Positions 1 to 8,684 of a DNA stretch of 64,000 nt are shown in pieces. The number at the start of each line of letters is the position of its first letter. Positions within the stretch are counted from its first letter, which is position 1. The notes beneath the pieces are model-generated. The model ran no database searches. It was not told where the DNA came from and worked only from the letters and a program-made list of their open reading frames with translations. Source of the stretch: Clostridia bacterium (GTDB lineage: Bacteria > Bacillota > Clostridia > Lachnospirales > Lachnospiraceae); contig CAJTIM010000010.1 of the NCBI GenBank assembly GCA_910576325.1, positions 1 to 64,000 on the forward strand, in the 5' to 3' direction. A program made the position numbers and the translations under genes.

Positions 1-3
1 CCC

Positions 4-45
4 TTAGAATGTATTTACACCTTACGGTGCATGCTTACATTCTAA
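4..45. repeat. Inverted repeat at the truncated 5' edge of the S1-domain gene
   Basis: TTAGAATGTA (4-13) and TACATTCTAA (36-45) are perfect 10-base complements, and a nested CACC/GGTG pair (18-21, 26-29) sits inside. The stop codon that closes the S1-protein frame (43-45) is the last part of the right arm. This may be the end of an inserted element (for example an IS200/IS605-type end hairpin) or a terminator of something to the left. No transposase is visible in the window, so the identity is inference. Confidence 0.5.
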
Positions 46-1137
46 AGGATATATGCTAATGGTTTCCAGCTCCGGAATGCCGGTTTCCTTAAAAACGGAT
101 TTGCGGTTTCCTATCACCGGACAGCAGGGGCACGGAAGCCGGAATATTCACCTGAGCAAACAGAAGAAAACATTCAGCACCCGGTTCCGGCAAGAAACCG
201 CCCCGCATCCCCCGCACCTGTCAGAAGACAGGCATCTCCTTCCATCCTCACCCTGAATGCGGACTCTGAAGTGGAAACACAGGAAAGCCGTGAGGATATC
301 ATCTGGCATGAGCTGCAGAATGCCTACCGGACCAGGAAGATCCTGACTGGGAACCTTGGCGGGATTGAGCGGATGGAAGGAGGCGGTACCATCGCTGTCA
401 TCTACTATAAAGAAATGCGTGTGGTGATTCCCCTGGCGGAAATGATGATCAATCTGGCGGAAGACGAATCCCATGATTATGGGGAGCTGGTACTACGCCA
501 GAACAAGATTCTCGGTAATATGCTGGGCTGTGAAATTGATTTCATCGTCAAGGGACTGGATAACAGCAGCCGTAGTGTAGTGGCCAGCCGGAAGGATGCC
601 ATGTACAAAAAGCGGCAGATCTTCTATTTGCCGGATGCGGCCGGAAACTCCCGTGTGTGTGAAGACCGTATCGTGCAGGCCCGTGTTATTGCCGTTGCTG
701 AAAAGGTAGTCCGGGTAGAGATCTTCGGAACGGAATGTTCCATCCTTGCCCGCGACTTATCATGGGACTGGATGGGAGATGCCACAGAGAGTTTCCATGT
801 GGGTGATCAGATCCTGGTACGCATCTTAAGCGTCAAAATCCGTTCCCTGGAGGACATCTCCGTCCGTGCAGATGTAAAGAGCGTGAATGGCAACACCAGT
901 AAAGCCAATCTTGGCAAATGCAAAATCCAGGGCAAATATGCCGGAACGGTCACGGACATCCACAAGGGCACTGTTTTCGTCCGGCTCCAGATCGGCGTCA
1001 ACGCTATCGCCCATAGCTGTTATGACAGCCGGATGCCTGGGAAAAAGGATGATGTCAGTTTTGTAGTCACACGGATCGATGAAGAGCGGAATGTGGCGGT
1101 GGGTCTGATTTCACGGATTATTCGGCAAAATATTTGA
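46..1137 (+). pseudogene. S1-domain RNA-binding protein, 5' end missing
   Basis: The reading frame is open from base 46, directly after an inverted repeat, to the TGA at 1135-1137. It has no ATG before a possible GTG start at 271. The stretch 46-270 already reads like protein (a Pro/Glu-rich linker), so the gene probably began further left and was cut by an insertion ending near base 45. From 271 the product is 288 residues. It contains two OB-fold S1-like segments, roughly residues 130-200 and 218-285, the last with the S1-type pattern GKYAGTVTDIHKGTVFVRL. S1 proteins bind single-stranded RNA. Related proteins occur as accessory genes in Clostridia mobile elements. A shortened but functional protein started at GTG 271 cannot be excluded. 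Confidence 0.6.
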
Positions 1138-1150
1138 ATATCTATAATTA

Positions 1151-1184
1151 TGCAGTTCTGGAAATGGTACTCTCCAGAACTGCA
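1151..1184. terminator. Hairpin between S1 gene and Detocs-like operon
   Basis: TGCAGTTCTGGA and TCCAGAACTGCA form a perfect 12-base stem with a 10-base loop. It lies between convergent genes and could end transcription from both sides, although no strong T-run follows. Confidence 0.6.
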
Positions 1185-1200
1185 CATATACAAAAATTCA

Positions 1201-2430
1201 TTAAAATAAGACATTCTCCACTAAATATTTGACAAATTCAATACTAGTATATGATGCATATTTTTGAAATCCATCCCCCTTATTTGCATCTGCAAAATCA
1301 CTTATTGATTTTATGCAAATAGGAATAGTCCTATTATCTAATCCATAATTCGAAGCATAAAACACACCATATGACTCCATATCCAGTCCTACAGTTTTTC
1401 TTGAATGTTGCTTTATCATTTCATCTACGATTTTGGAATTACCCACAACAGCTGCTCCACATGCCAGCGGACCTAGAATTATCTTAGGATCCACCTCAAT
1501 TCCTTGAGCCCATTTTTTCCGAATTGCATAAAGTACATCCGAATAATCTCTTTTTAGAATACTTTCTATATTAGCTTGCAATCCAATTCTTTTAGGATCT
1601 GGAGAAAATTCAATTTTCCCATCTTCTCCTGTTATATATTTACCACTTGCATAATTCCATACTTCTGTCGCAACTAATATATCGCCTAGTCTTTTTGCAT
1701 TTCCTATTCCCGCAGCTATACCAGCCATTATAAGATAGTGAGGTTTAAAATGATATATAAGGCACTGTGACAAAGTTGATGCAGCAGACATTCCCATTTC
1801 TCTTTGCTGCGCAAACACTATCTTTATATTTTTGCTATTCTTACTAATTTTCAAATAGTAGTAATCATTCGGATCATTAAAAAAATTTATTCTGTCAATC
1901 TCATTATTTTCAAACGCTTTTTTAATAGCATCCATCTCAACATCAACCGCACATATTATTGCCACATCAGATTCTCTTTTATCCGAAAATGCTTCTCTTG
2001 ATTTTTCATAATTTAAACGATAATTAATTTTATTCTTTATTATATTTTCCCATTCAAGAGATTGCTCATCATATTTCAAAACTTGAAATTCAAAATTTTT
2101 ACCTAATTCCATACACTTTTTTTGAAGTTCATCAAACTCTGTTAGAATAACTATTTCATTAGGTGTTCTTATTGAATCAATCTCTAAAATCTCATTAATA
2201 AATTCCAATCCAGCAATTTCTGATTCATATTCTTGTTCAATCCCTAAGCATTGACTTATTTTCAAATCCATAACTACTAAATCATAAAACTTATTAGTCA
2301 ATTTTTCTTTTGCAGATTTCAGATCTAATACACTGTCCAAATCTTCCTGCGTAATTCCTTGTATACTTTTAATAGCACTATATAACCGTTTTAATTTTTT
2401 GCTTTCATCATCAACGAATAAAATCTTCAT
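1201..2430 (-). CDS. dtcC-like: Detocs-like effector: receiver domain fused to nucleoside phosphorylase-type domain (DtcC-like)
   Basis: The 409-residue protein has two domains. Residues 1-125 form a response-regulator receiver with the acidic DD pair at 7-8, phospho-acceptor Asp55, Thr97 and Lys119. Residues 155-409 form a nucleoside phosphorylase/MTA nucleosidase-type domain with the glycine-rich AGIAAGIG (236-243), the ribose-binding pair Met351-Glu352 and the catalytic region SISDFAD (375-381). In the described Detocs anti-phage system the equivalent protein, DtcC, cleaves ATP when phosphorylated and so starves the phage of energy. Here it is the last gene of an operon with a receiver-only gene (its start overlaps that gene's stop by 4 bases) and a large kinase. 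The low GC content sets the operon apart from its neighbours. Assignment rests on architecture and motifs, not on an alignment. Confidence 0.85.
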   Translation of the reverse strand: MKILFVDDESKKLKRLYSAIKSIQGITQEDLDSVLDLKSAKEKLTNKFYDLVVMDLKISQCLGIEQEYESEIAGLEFINEILEIDSIRTPNEIVILTEFDELQKKCMELGKNFEFQVLKYDEQSLEWENIIKNKINYRLNYEKSREAFSDKRESDVAIICAVDVEMDAIKKAFENNEIDRINFFNDPNDYYYLKISKNSKNIKIVFAQQREMGMSAASTLSQCLIYHFKPHYLIMAGIAAGIGNAKRLGDILVATEVWNYASGKYITGEDGKIEFSPDPKRIGLQANIESILKRDYSDVLYAIRKKWAQGIEVDPKIILGPLACGAAVVGNSKIVDEMIKQHSRKTVGLDMESYGVFYASNYGLDNRTIPICIKSISDFADANKGDGFQKYASYTSIEFVKYLVENVLF

Positions 2431-2882
2431 TTGTAATTCTCCTTTAAATACTTTTTCAGTTCATATTTCCATTCAAGTGATGATTGGTCATAATGAATAC
2501 ATCCTAAATAAAATCTAGCATAATTTTCTTTCATCTGATTATCTAATTGATCCAACCGAATTTTCTTAGTATCATCCTCTATTACATCAAAAGCGGTTAT
2601 AACGAGAACTTTGACATCCAACTCCTTTCGTTCAATTTCGTCTAATATCTCTATACCTCCAAAAGCTTCAAATTCATTTATCTCTTCATCCTCCCCATTA
2701 ATATCATATAAAGGGAGACTCATATCAAGAAGTACCATTTTATAGTTTTTTTTCTTGAGTGCCAGCATTCCTCCCATTAGCGAGTGTACAACATCTATAT
2801 CATTTATATTTAAGTCTGTTGACAAATAATTCATTATATCTCTCCGTTTTATATTTTCATCTTCAACAAATAAAATTTTCAT
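2427..2882 (-). CDS. dtcB-like: Receiver-only protein of Detocs-like system (DtcB-like)
   Basis: This 151-residue protein is a stand-alone receiver domain. It has the acidic triplet EDE at 7-9, phospho-acceptor Asp53 and Thr96, but His130 occupies the place where the effector's receiver has its conserved Lys. Both proteins share the C-terminal pattern YDxxSLEW just after that site, so they look like paralogues made for the same kinase. In Detocs the receiver-only DtcB drains phosphate from the kinase and guards against self-activation; that role is inferred here from gene order. It lies between the kinase (stop 15 bases upstream) and the effector (4-base overlap). Confidence 0.8.
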   Translation of the reverse strand: MKILFVEDENIKRRDIMNYLSTDLNINDIDVVHSLMGGMLALKKKNYKMVLLDMSLPLYDINGEDEEINEFEAFGGIEILDEIERKELDVKVLVITAFDVIEDDTKKIRLDQLDNQMKENYARFYLGCIHYDQSSLEWKYELKKYLKENYK

Positions 2883-2896
2883 TAAATATATCCCTC

Positions 2897-5800
2897 CTAT
2901 GCAACTATTTTAGTAAGGCCAAACAATATAGAAATCGAAAACTTTTGTTTTTCAATACTATAAAAAATTGTTGATGGAGTATTGATATTATAATGAAATG
3001 TTTTATATAATTTATACAACCCTGTACCTCCTTCACTTTGAGAATATTTTTTAACCGTTTCCATATCTTTTGTTTTATCAAATATATTTTTGATCTTATC
3101 TTCCAACATTGTTATATCAGTATCTTTACTTAGAAAATTTGAAACAGTTAGTGACATAAAGTTAGAATCTTCAATTCTTATTTTTCTTCTTTCGAATTCT
3201 TCTTTCATCATTTGTATGACAAAATAATCATTTTCTTCCTTTACTATTATAGATAATAATAATTCTGATAAGTCTGTTATACCTGAATGTTCTAAAGCGT
3301 TGTTAATTAAAATATTTACTGCATCCACAAAATATGGAAAATATTCACCTTTATACCTTCTTGAATCTTCAATACATCTTTCTAATTTTACTTCAGACAT
3401 TCCACTATTCAATTTTGTTACAATCTCCAAGCATGTATCAATTAAGTCATCCATAGTAAAATCCAGATAAGACACATCACGTTTATCAAAAACATTGGCA
3501 AATTCTTTTGCCTTTCCTCCAATTTTGGTTTTACATAAATTTATATTATTAGTAATCAGCTTTATATTTTCTTTGACAGTTTTATCAGTAACCTTTCCAA
3601 TATCTTCCGATAATTTGGTTAATTCGTTTTGAAAGAAAGTTAATAATTCTCCTTGTATTTTTCTTCGTAAAATTTTAAATAGATTCATTGTATGATTCCA
3701 CAACAAATTTATAATTTCATCATAAAATGTATTAAAATCTACAATATTATCCATATCAATTAGTAAACACTGATTAACAAATTTTGTATAGTCCAATAAT
3801 CCATCATTTTCTTCCTTGAATCTTATACTTAACCAATATTTTTTTATATATTCTATTTCTTTTTCTATATTTAATGTAAAATTAGATAGACTTTTTTTTA
3901 TTTCTTTACTTGCCTGCGTATCTTCAGGGAGTATATCATCCCAATATTCATTAATTAAATATTCACTACTATTATTTTGTATCTTTTTAGAAAGCAAATT
4001 GTACTCTTGGAATACAGATGTCAAATGATTTTTACAATAACCATGCCTAATCCGTGAACTCAAGAATGTATTAAGTCCATATTTTTCATTAAATAAAAAT
4101 TCTTCAGTAATAGTTGTTATAATTCCTTTAAGGATAATTATTTTTTGAGAATATACTGGACTTGTTTTTATTTTTTCATTCATTTCATCAACAATTTTCT
4201 TTAAGTCATTAATATAATCTACACTATATATATCATAAGAAATAATTTCATCGTCTAGATTTCGCATAGCAAGATAACGATTAAAATCTTCTATTAATGC
4301 CACACTATTATCTTTTTTAATATTCTCTGAATCGACAAAAATTCTACTTTGATTAATTTGTTTTATTCTATCTTTAATGCTTTTTTGCTTGGTTATAAAT
4401 GTAATTTCGGAATAATACTTCTTTTTATTATTGCTATCAATTTCAATTAATTTTTTCAAAATTTCTATTCGTAATTCCTCTGCTTTATCCCCCAAAGGAT
4501 TTAAGATTATATCTCTTTTTAATAAATGTTGCACACATACTTTACTTAAAAACGTAATTAGGACTTGTGTGTGTGTTTCATTTTCAATAATATCCTCAAT
4601 AGATTCATAGGCATTATAATCCATGTAATTTGAATAAGCAATTCTTTGTTTATTGTAATCATGTGGCATACATAAATATACAAACACTACATAATGAACA
4701 TCTTTTTTAATTTCTTTACATAAATTTTGTCTTATTTTTTTATATACTGATAAAATATCAATCCTATTTTTCAAACCACCATTTAGCAATATTGCGTTTG
4801 TAATGCATTTTACTTCTGACAAGTAATCCATTTTTTGATCATAAATACAAATTTTTCTTTTAAGTTTTCTTTCCAAAAAATATCCATCAGATCTTTGAAC
4901 TTCTTCAATTAAACGAAGTGCTTCATCATTCTTATTTAACCTAATTAAATTATCTACTTTAAAAAAAAGTTTCCTATTCAAATCAGATATTTCTATCGGA
5001 AAAGGAACCAATCCTTGTTTATATATGTACAATTTTTGAGTAACAGGACATACATCATAAAATTTCTTTAAAATTTCATCGCTATTTCCCACGAAGCACT
5101 TATTTGCTATGATATTAGGAGAAATAAATAAATCATTTAATGTAGACATTAAACTCATTTTATCACGATTTTTCATTGTCATTTTTCTAGAAATCAAACC
5201 AATAATTTTATATTCCCAACTTGTGAATCTAACTACCTTTAAATATGAGAACAAAGATGAAATCGCATCTCCCTCTTTTCCATTCAATGCATATACATCG
5301 TATATCCATTTATAAACTTCATGATCAAAATCAGGCTTCTTATCTAAAAATATATATGATTTAACCAATAACACTATGCATTGAAAATCCTGAGGTTCTT
5401 TTATTAAATACATATAACATTCTTCAATATATTCTTTATATTTACCACAAGTATATAACTCTAAAAGATGATAATACTCACTATCTTCATACAATATGCT
5501 CTCTGGATTATTGATAACTGCAATATTTCTAAGTTGGAAATCTTCTAAATTTAATGTCTGCTTATTCACATTCCCTTCAACAGAATTTAATTGTTCTGCT
5601 AATATAAAAGTTTCATACATATCGACCAAAGACAATTGACTATCAAACATAAAAGCAATTCGTAGTTCTTCCATATCATAGTCACGTTCTATATTATATT
5701 TAAAGTCAATATATTTTCTTATAATATCATTTTCTTCTAAAACATCATTATAATTCTCAATTCTTTTTTTGTATGCTGTATAGCTTGTATTTTCTTCAGC

Positions 5801-6337
5801 AAAATAACTCTCAAGTTCAAATAATGTATTTAAAAAAATATAGTTATTTGTTTGACACAATATATCAGATAAATATTTTTTATGTTTCTCTAAACCTTCT
5901 ATTTTTTCATACAAAAACATTTTTTTTGATATACTCCAAACAGATAACCCTTCTCTTTCTTCGATTTTGTCTATTACTTTTAAAGCATCATCATATTTCT
6001 CAGAGAACAAAAACTTCTCATATTGATTTTTTAATTCTATAAACTCTGAAATATTCTCCATATATTCATGAAATATAGCAAGATAATACTTTCGCAAATA
6101 ATCAAAGTTTATTGTCATATTTACTACAATTTTAGTGCTACACATTTCTTTAATAGTAGAAGGAAAAAGGATTCTTTTCATTCTTAATGACATAGAAGGA
6201 TTGCATTTTATGACTTTTATTATACGTGAAATATCATCTTCTTCAGCATGAAAAATAATTTTATATAGTTTATTTTTATAGCTATTTTTTTCTTTAGCAA
6301 ATGCAAACAAATTCTTTCTTCTAGTTTCTCTATTCAT
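2897..6337 (-). CDS. dtcA-like: Large sensor histidine kinase of Detocs-like system (DtcA-like)
   Basis: The product is 1146 residues. The long N-terminal part (about 1-870) is helix-rich and soluble-looking, with no membrane segment, and probably forms a repeat-type sensor. The C-terminal part carries a GHKL ATPase domain with an N-box NNALEHSG at 1012-1019 and a G-box GGTGLYK at 1103-1109. His882, in NHTMNLFKILRR, is the best candidate phospho-acceptor but does not sit in a standard H-box. A cytoplasmic kinase followed by a bare receiver and a receiver-phosphorylase fusion is the Detocs order A-B-C. The ATG is preceded by AAGGAG. AT content is very high compared with the flanking genes, which suggests acquisition as a defence cassette. 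Confidence 0.8.
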   Translation of the reverse strand: MNRETRRKNLFAFAKEKNSYKNKLYKIIFHAEEDDISRIIKVIKCNPSMSLRMKRILFPSTIKEMCSTKIVVNMTINFDYLRKYYLAIFHEYMENISEFIELKNQYEKFLFSEKYDDALKVIDKIEEREGLSVWSISKKMFLYEKIEGLEKHKKYLSDILCQTNNYIFLNTLFELESYFAEENTSYTAYKKRIENYNDVLEENDIIRKYIDFKYNIERDYDMEELRIAFMFDSQLSLVDMYETFILAEQLNSVEGNVNKQTLNLEDFQLRNIAVINNPESILYEDSEYYHLLELYTCGKYKEYIEECYMYLIKEPQDFQCIVLLVKSYIFLDKKPDFDHEVYKWIYDVYALNGKEGDAISSLFSYLKVVRFTSWEYKIIGLISRKMTMKNRDKMSLMSTLNDLFISPNIIANKCFVGNSDEILKKFYDVCPVTQKLYIYKQGLVPFPIEISDLNRKLFFKVDNLIRLNKNDEALRLIEEVQRSDGYFLERKLKRKICIYDQKMDYLSEVKCITNAILLNGGLKNRIDILSVYKKIRQNLCKEIKKDVHYVVFVYLCMPHDYNKQRIAYSNYMDYNAYESIEDIIENETHTQVLITFLSKVCVQHLLKRDIILNPLGDKAEELRIEILKKLIEIDSNNKKKYYSEITFITKQKSIKDRIKQINQSRIFVDSENIKKDNSVALIEDFNRYLAMRNLDDEIISYDIYSVDYINDLKKIVDEMNEKIKTSPVYSQKIIILKGIITTITEEFLFNEKYGLNTFLSSRIRHGYCKNHLTSVFQEYNLLSKKIQNNSSEYLINEYWDDILPEDTQASKEIKKSLSNFTLNIEKEIEYIKKYWLSIRFKEENDGLLDYTKFVNQCLLIDMDNIVDFNTFYDEIINLLWNHTMNLFKILRRKIQGELLTFFQNELTKLSEDIGKVTDKTVKENIKLITNNINLCKTKIGGKAKEFANVFDKRDVSYLDFTMDDLIDTCLEIVTKLNSGMSEVKLERCIEDSRRYKGEYFPYFVDAVNILINNALEHSGITDLSELLLSIIVKEENDYFVIQMMKEEFERRKIRIEDSNFMSLTVSNFLSKDTDITMLEDKIKNIFDKTKDMETVKKYSQSEGGTGLYKLYKTFHYNINTPSTIFYSIEKQKFSISILFGLTKIVA

Positions 6338-6392
6338 CTTTAATCCTTCTCCTTAGTTTTTTCTTGAATAAATAGATTTATCGCTCTCTTTA

Positions 6393-6590
6393 TTATCGTT
6401 CATAATGAATCAAATCGCCAAAATCACATTCTAACTCATCACACAATTTAATTAAAATTGACATAGAAACACTTTCTCCTTTTGACATCTTCGCAACAGT
6501 ACTACTGCTCATACCAAAATTATTTACCAAATCTACTTTTTTCATATTTTTGTCTATTAATATTTTCCATAACCCATTGTATGATATCAT
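6393..6590 (-). CDS. Small XRE/Cro-type HTH regulator upstream of Detocs-like operon
   Basis: The 65-residue protein is essentially one helix-turn-helix domain (NFGMSSSTVAKMSKGESV is the recognition part), of the YozG-like type. I use the ATG at 6590 rather than an in-frame ATG at 6623 because GGGGGAAGG lies just upstream of it. It reads in the same direction as the defence operon and ends 55 bases before the kinase, so it is a likely local regulator, though that is inference. Confidence 0.8.
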   Translation of the reverse strand: MISYNGLWKILIDKNMKKVDLVNNFGMSSSTVAKMSKGESVSMSILIKLCDELECDFGDLIHYER

Positions 6591-6749
6591 TAAGCCTTCC
6601 CCCATCTTTAAAGCAAATATCAAATTGCACTTTATATTGTTATATACTAAACTATTTATTCGAAAAGGTAAAGTTTTTATTTAAGATTTTTAATAATTCT
6701 TTGACACCAAAGCGTAAAGTGAATTTTTAAATTCCAGTTTTCCAACCCT

Positions 6750-6827
6750 TTGGCACACCATTGGCACAAAACTATCCCTACTTGGCACTGCATTGCGATT
6801 TACAGGGTAAATCTCATATGCTAAAAT
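6750..6827 (+). promoter_or_regulatory. Tad-locus promoter with three TTGGCAC boxes
   Basis: A promoter TTTACA (6799-6804), 17-base spacer, TAAAAT (6822-6827) lies about 95 bases before the first tad gene. Just upstream TTGGCAC occurs three times, at 6750, 6761 and 6782, with starts 11 and 21 bases apart, so all copies face the same side of the helix. The last copy ends 10 bases before the -35 box, where an activator would bind. Confidence 0.6.
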
Positions 6828-6861
6828 AGGTATTGTGAAAAATCATATTCTGCAACCGAAC

Positions 6862-6899
6862 GCAGGCAGGATGTCCACCCCGGATCCGGCCTGCTTTTT
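6862..6899 (+). terminator. Hairpin with T-run in the tad leader
   Basis: GCAGGC (6862-6867) pairs with GCCTGC (6889-6894), followed by TTTTT. An inner CGGATCCG palindrome lies at 6881-6888. It sits between the promoter and the first gene, so it could act as a weak terminator or attenuator. Confidence 0.45.
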
Positions 6900-6920
6900 G
6901 TTGCCCCAGGAGGTGACATT

Positions 6921-7346
6921 TTGAGAAAAAAGCTGAAACGGCTCCTGCTGTCCGAGAGAGGAGATTCCTCTTATATCAGCAGCTTCATCTACATCCTCGT
7001 GGCCGTCATCCTGATCGCTTTCATCATCAACGTCTTCCATATCATTTCCATCAAGCAGGAAATGGACCATATGGCGGATCAGATCGTCAAGCAGATCCAG
7101 TTAAACGGCGGAACCAGTGGGGAGACAGACTCCCTTTTCTCTTATCTCTCCAGTGAGATGAGCGAAGTGGAAGGGCTGGCCTACCAGGTTTCCTGCTCCG
7201 GCAGCTCCAGCCGTATCCAGATCGGTTCCCCCTTTTATGTCACGGTGACCGGCCGTTGCTATCTGGGCGGCTTCTGGCGCTTCAACCTCGTTCCCATCAA
7301 CATCCGTGCCCAGGGCGCAGGTGTCAGCGAACACTACTGGAAATAA
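6921..7346 (+). CDS. TadE-like pilus assembly protein (DUF4320 type)
   Basis: This 141-residue protein starts at TTG, placed by AGGAGG seven bases upstream. It has a short basic N-terminus ending in ERGD, then one membrane helix (about residues 18-40), then a small exported domain. This is the TadE/TadF or pseudopilin plan, in which minor pilin-like proteins form the tip or base of the Flp pilus. It resembles what is called DUF4320 in Clostridia. It is the first gene of a nearly uninterrupted operon running to 16892. Confidence 0.75.
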   Translation: MRKKLKRLLLSERGDSSYISSFIYILVAVILIAFIINVFHIISIKQEMDHMADQIVKQIQLNGGTSGETDSLFSYLSSEMSEVEGLAYQVSCSGSSSRIQIGSPFYVTVTGRCYLGGFWRFNLVPINIRAQGAGVSEHYWK

Positions 7347-7357
7347 AGGAGGTGCCT

Positions 7358-7840
7358 ATGCATAAAAAAATCATCCGGGATGAGCGCGGGGATCTTTCGT
7401 TCTTCACTGTTTTTGTGATCCTGGCCATCAACATGCTCTTAGCCTTTGTGCTCCTGTTCGCTTCCGTCAAAATCAACTGCATCAACATCCGCAATGCAGC
7501 CAAGATGGAGCTTAATAATGTCAGCGCCAGGATCTATGCGGATACCTTCCACTCCCAGAGGGAGGCCAACCTGGCTTCCTACATGGCAGACCTGCATTTA
7601 AGCTCCGCCTACCAGGAAGCACTGCGGGCCGGATTCATCCTGGGCATGGAAGAACGGATACAGCTGACCAATGACGACTATACGGTGAGCAATATCAACC
7701 TGCAGTTCAACCAGTATACCGACAAGATCGAATATGTGGTGACCTGTGATGCCACTTTCCGGGTCCGGATGTTCGGGAACCTGTTTCCGCCCATTACGCA
7801 GCATATCATGCTGACCGGCTCCCACAACACGAAATACTGA
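7358..7840 (+). CDS. Second TadE-like protein
   Basis: The product is 160 residues and starts at the ATG at 7358 behind AAAGGAGGTG. It repeats the design of the previous protein: a basic N-terminus with DERGD, a membrane helix at about 14-38 and an extracytoplasmic domain. Two such minor pilin-like proteins side by side are usual in Tad loci. No catalytic motif is visible. Confidence 0.75.
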   Translation: MHKKIIRDERGDLSFFTVFVILAINMLLAFVLLFASVKINCINIRNAAKMELNNVSARIYADTFHSQREANLASYMADLHLSSAYQEALRAGFILGMEERIQLTNDDYTVSNINLQFNQYTDKIEYVVTCDATFRVRMFGNLFPPITQHIMLTGSHNTKY

Positions 7841-7848
7841 AAAAGGTG

Positions 7849-7879
7849 TTGCCATTTGGAGCTACCCGGCGTATATAAT
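7849..7879 (+). promoter_or_regulatory. Possible internal promoter of the tad locus
   Basis: TTGCCA (7849-7854) is followed by TATATA (7872-7877) after 17 bases, in the 160-base gap before the gene at 8002. A secondary start inside the operon is plausible. Confidence 0.4.
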
Positions 7880-8001
7880 AGAAACCCCGCTGATGGGGGA
7901 TAACAGACAAGAGGAAAACAGCATGCCGGGGAAAGCAGTCCCGGCCCAGCCTTATTGAACCACCATAAAAGCACACCAGAATGCCAGGAAAGGAGTTTTT
8001 T

Positions 8002-8589
8002 ATGAAACGTACAGACAAAAAAACCGATACGAAAAAGATTGCTTCCATCTGCGGCCTGTCCGCACTGAGTCTTGCAGTCCTTGCGGGCGCATACTTCTTA
8101 ACCAGGGAACCCATGGAAGAATTTGTCCCTTCTTCCATCCAGACGGATACGGCCACGGATACCTGGAAGGAAAATGCAGGCACGGACGTACAGCGCCCGG
8201 AAGATCTTCCGGACGGCCCCATTCAGGCAGAGGGAACCGCAGACGACCAGACGCAGGTGCTCATCAGCGAAGATGATTCCAGCTCCACGGTCAGCCTTTC
8301 CGACAGTACCGCCCGGACTGATCCGGAGGAGGGGAAGCCGGAACAGGCGCCGGAAGGAGCCGTCCTTGATGATGAAGAGGAACCGGATGCTCAGGAGGAG
8401 CCGGCCGCCACAGAGCCCAAAGCACCGGCCGCCACACCTGCCCCTTCCGTTCCATCTGTGGAAGCGGAACATGCCGGGCAGGTTTATGATCCTGTCTTCG
8501 GCTGGATCCCTGTGGGCGATACCCAGCAGGATATCGTGGACAGTAACGGCGACATCAACAAACAGATCGGCACCATGGGCGGCGGCTGA
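8002..8589 (+). CDS. Membrane-anchored acidic protein of the tad locus
   Basis: The 195-residue protein begins at ATG 8002 with AAAGGAG upstream. It has one N-terminal membrane helix (about 16-34). A long outward-facing, low-complexity tail rich in Glu, Asp, Pro, Ala and Thr follows, ending in a small block around YDPVFGWIPVGDTQQDIV. It resembles proteins called DUF6550 in Lachnospiraceae, though I could not check this. Its place between the TadE-like proteins and the large secreted protein suggests a structural or anchoring role. Confidence 0.7.
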   Translation: MKRTDKKTDTKKIASICGLSALSLAVLAGAYFLTREPMEEFVPSSIQTDTATDTWKENAGTDVQRPEDLPDGPIQAEGTADDQTQVLISEDDSSSTVSLSDSTARTDPEEGKPEQAPEGAVLDDEEEPDAQEEPAATEPKAPAATPAPSVPSVEAEHAGQVYDPVFGWIPVGDTQQDIVDSNGDINKQIGTMGGG

Positions 8590-8684
8590 GAAAACAGGAG
8601 CGCACCCTTATCACCCAATATCATACCGGCAGCGGAAAAGGCATGGAATCCCCCATGTCTTTTTCTTTTGCCCAAAGGAGGAAT

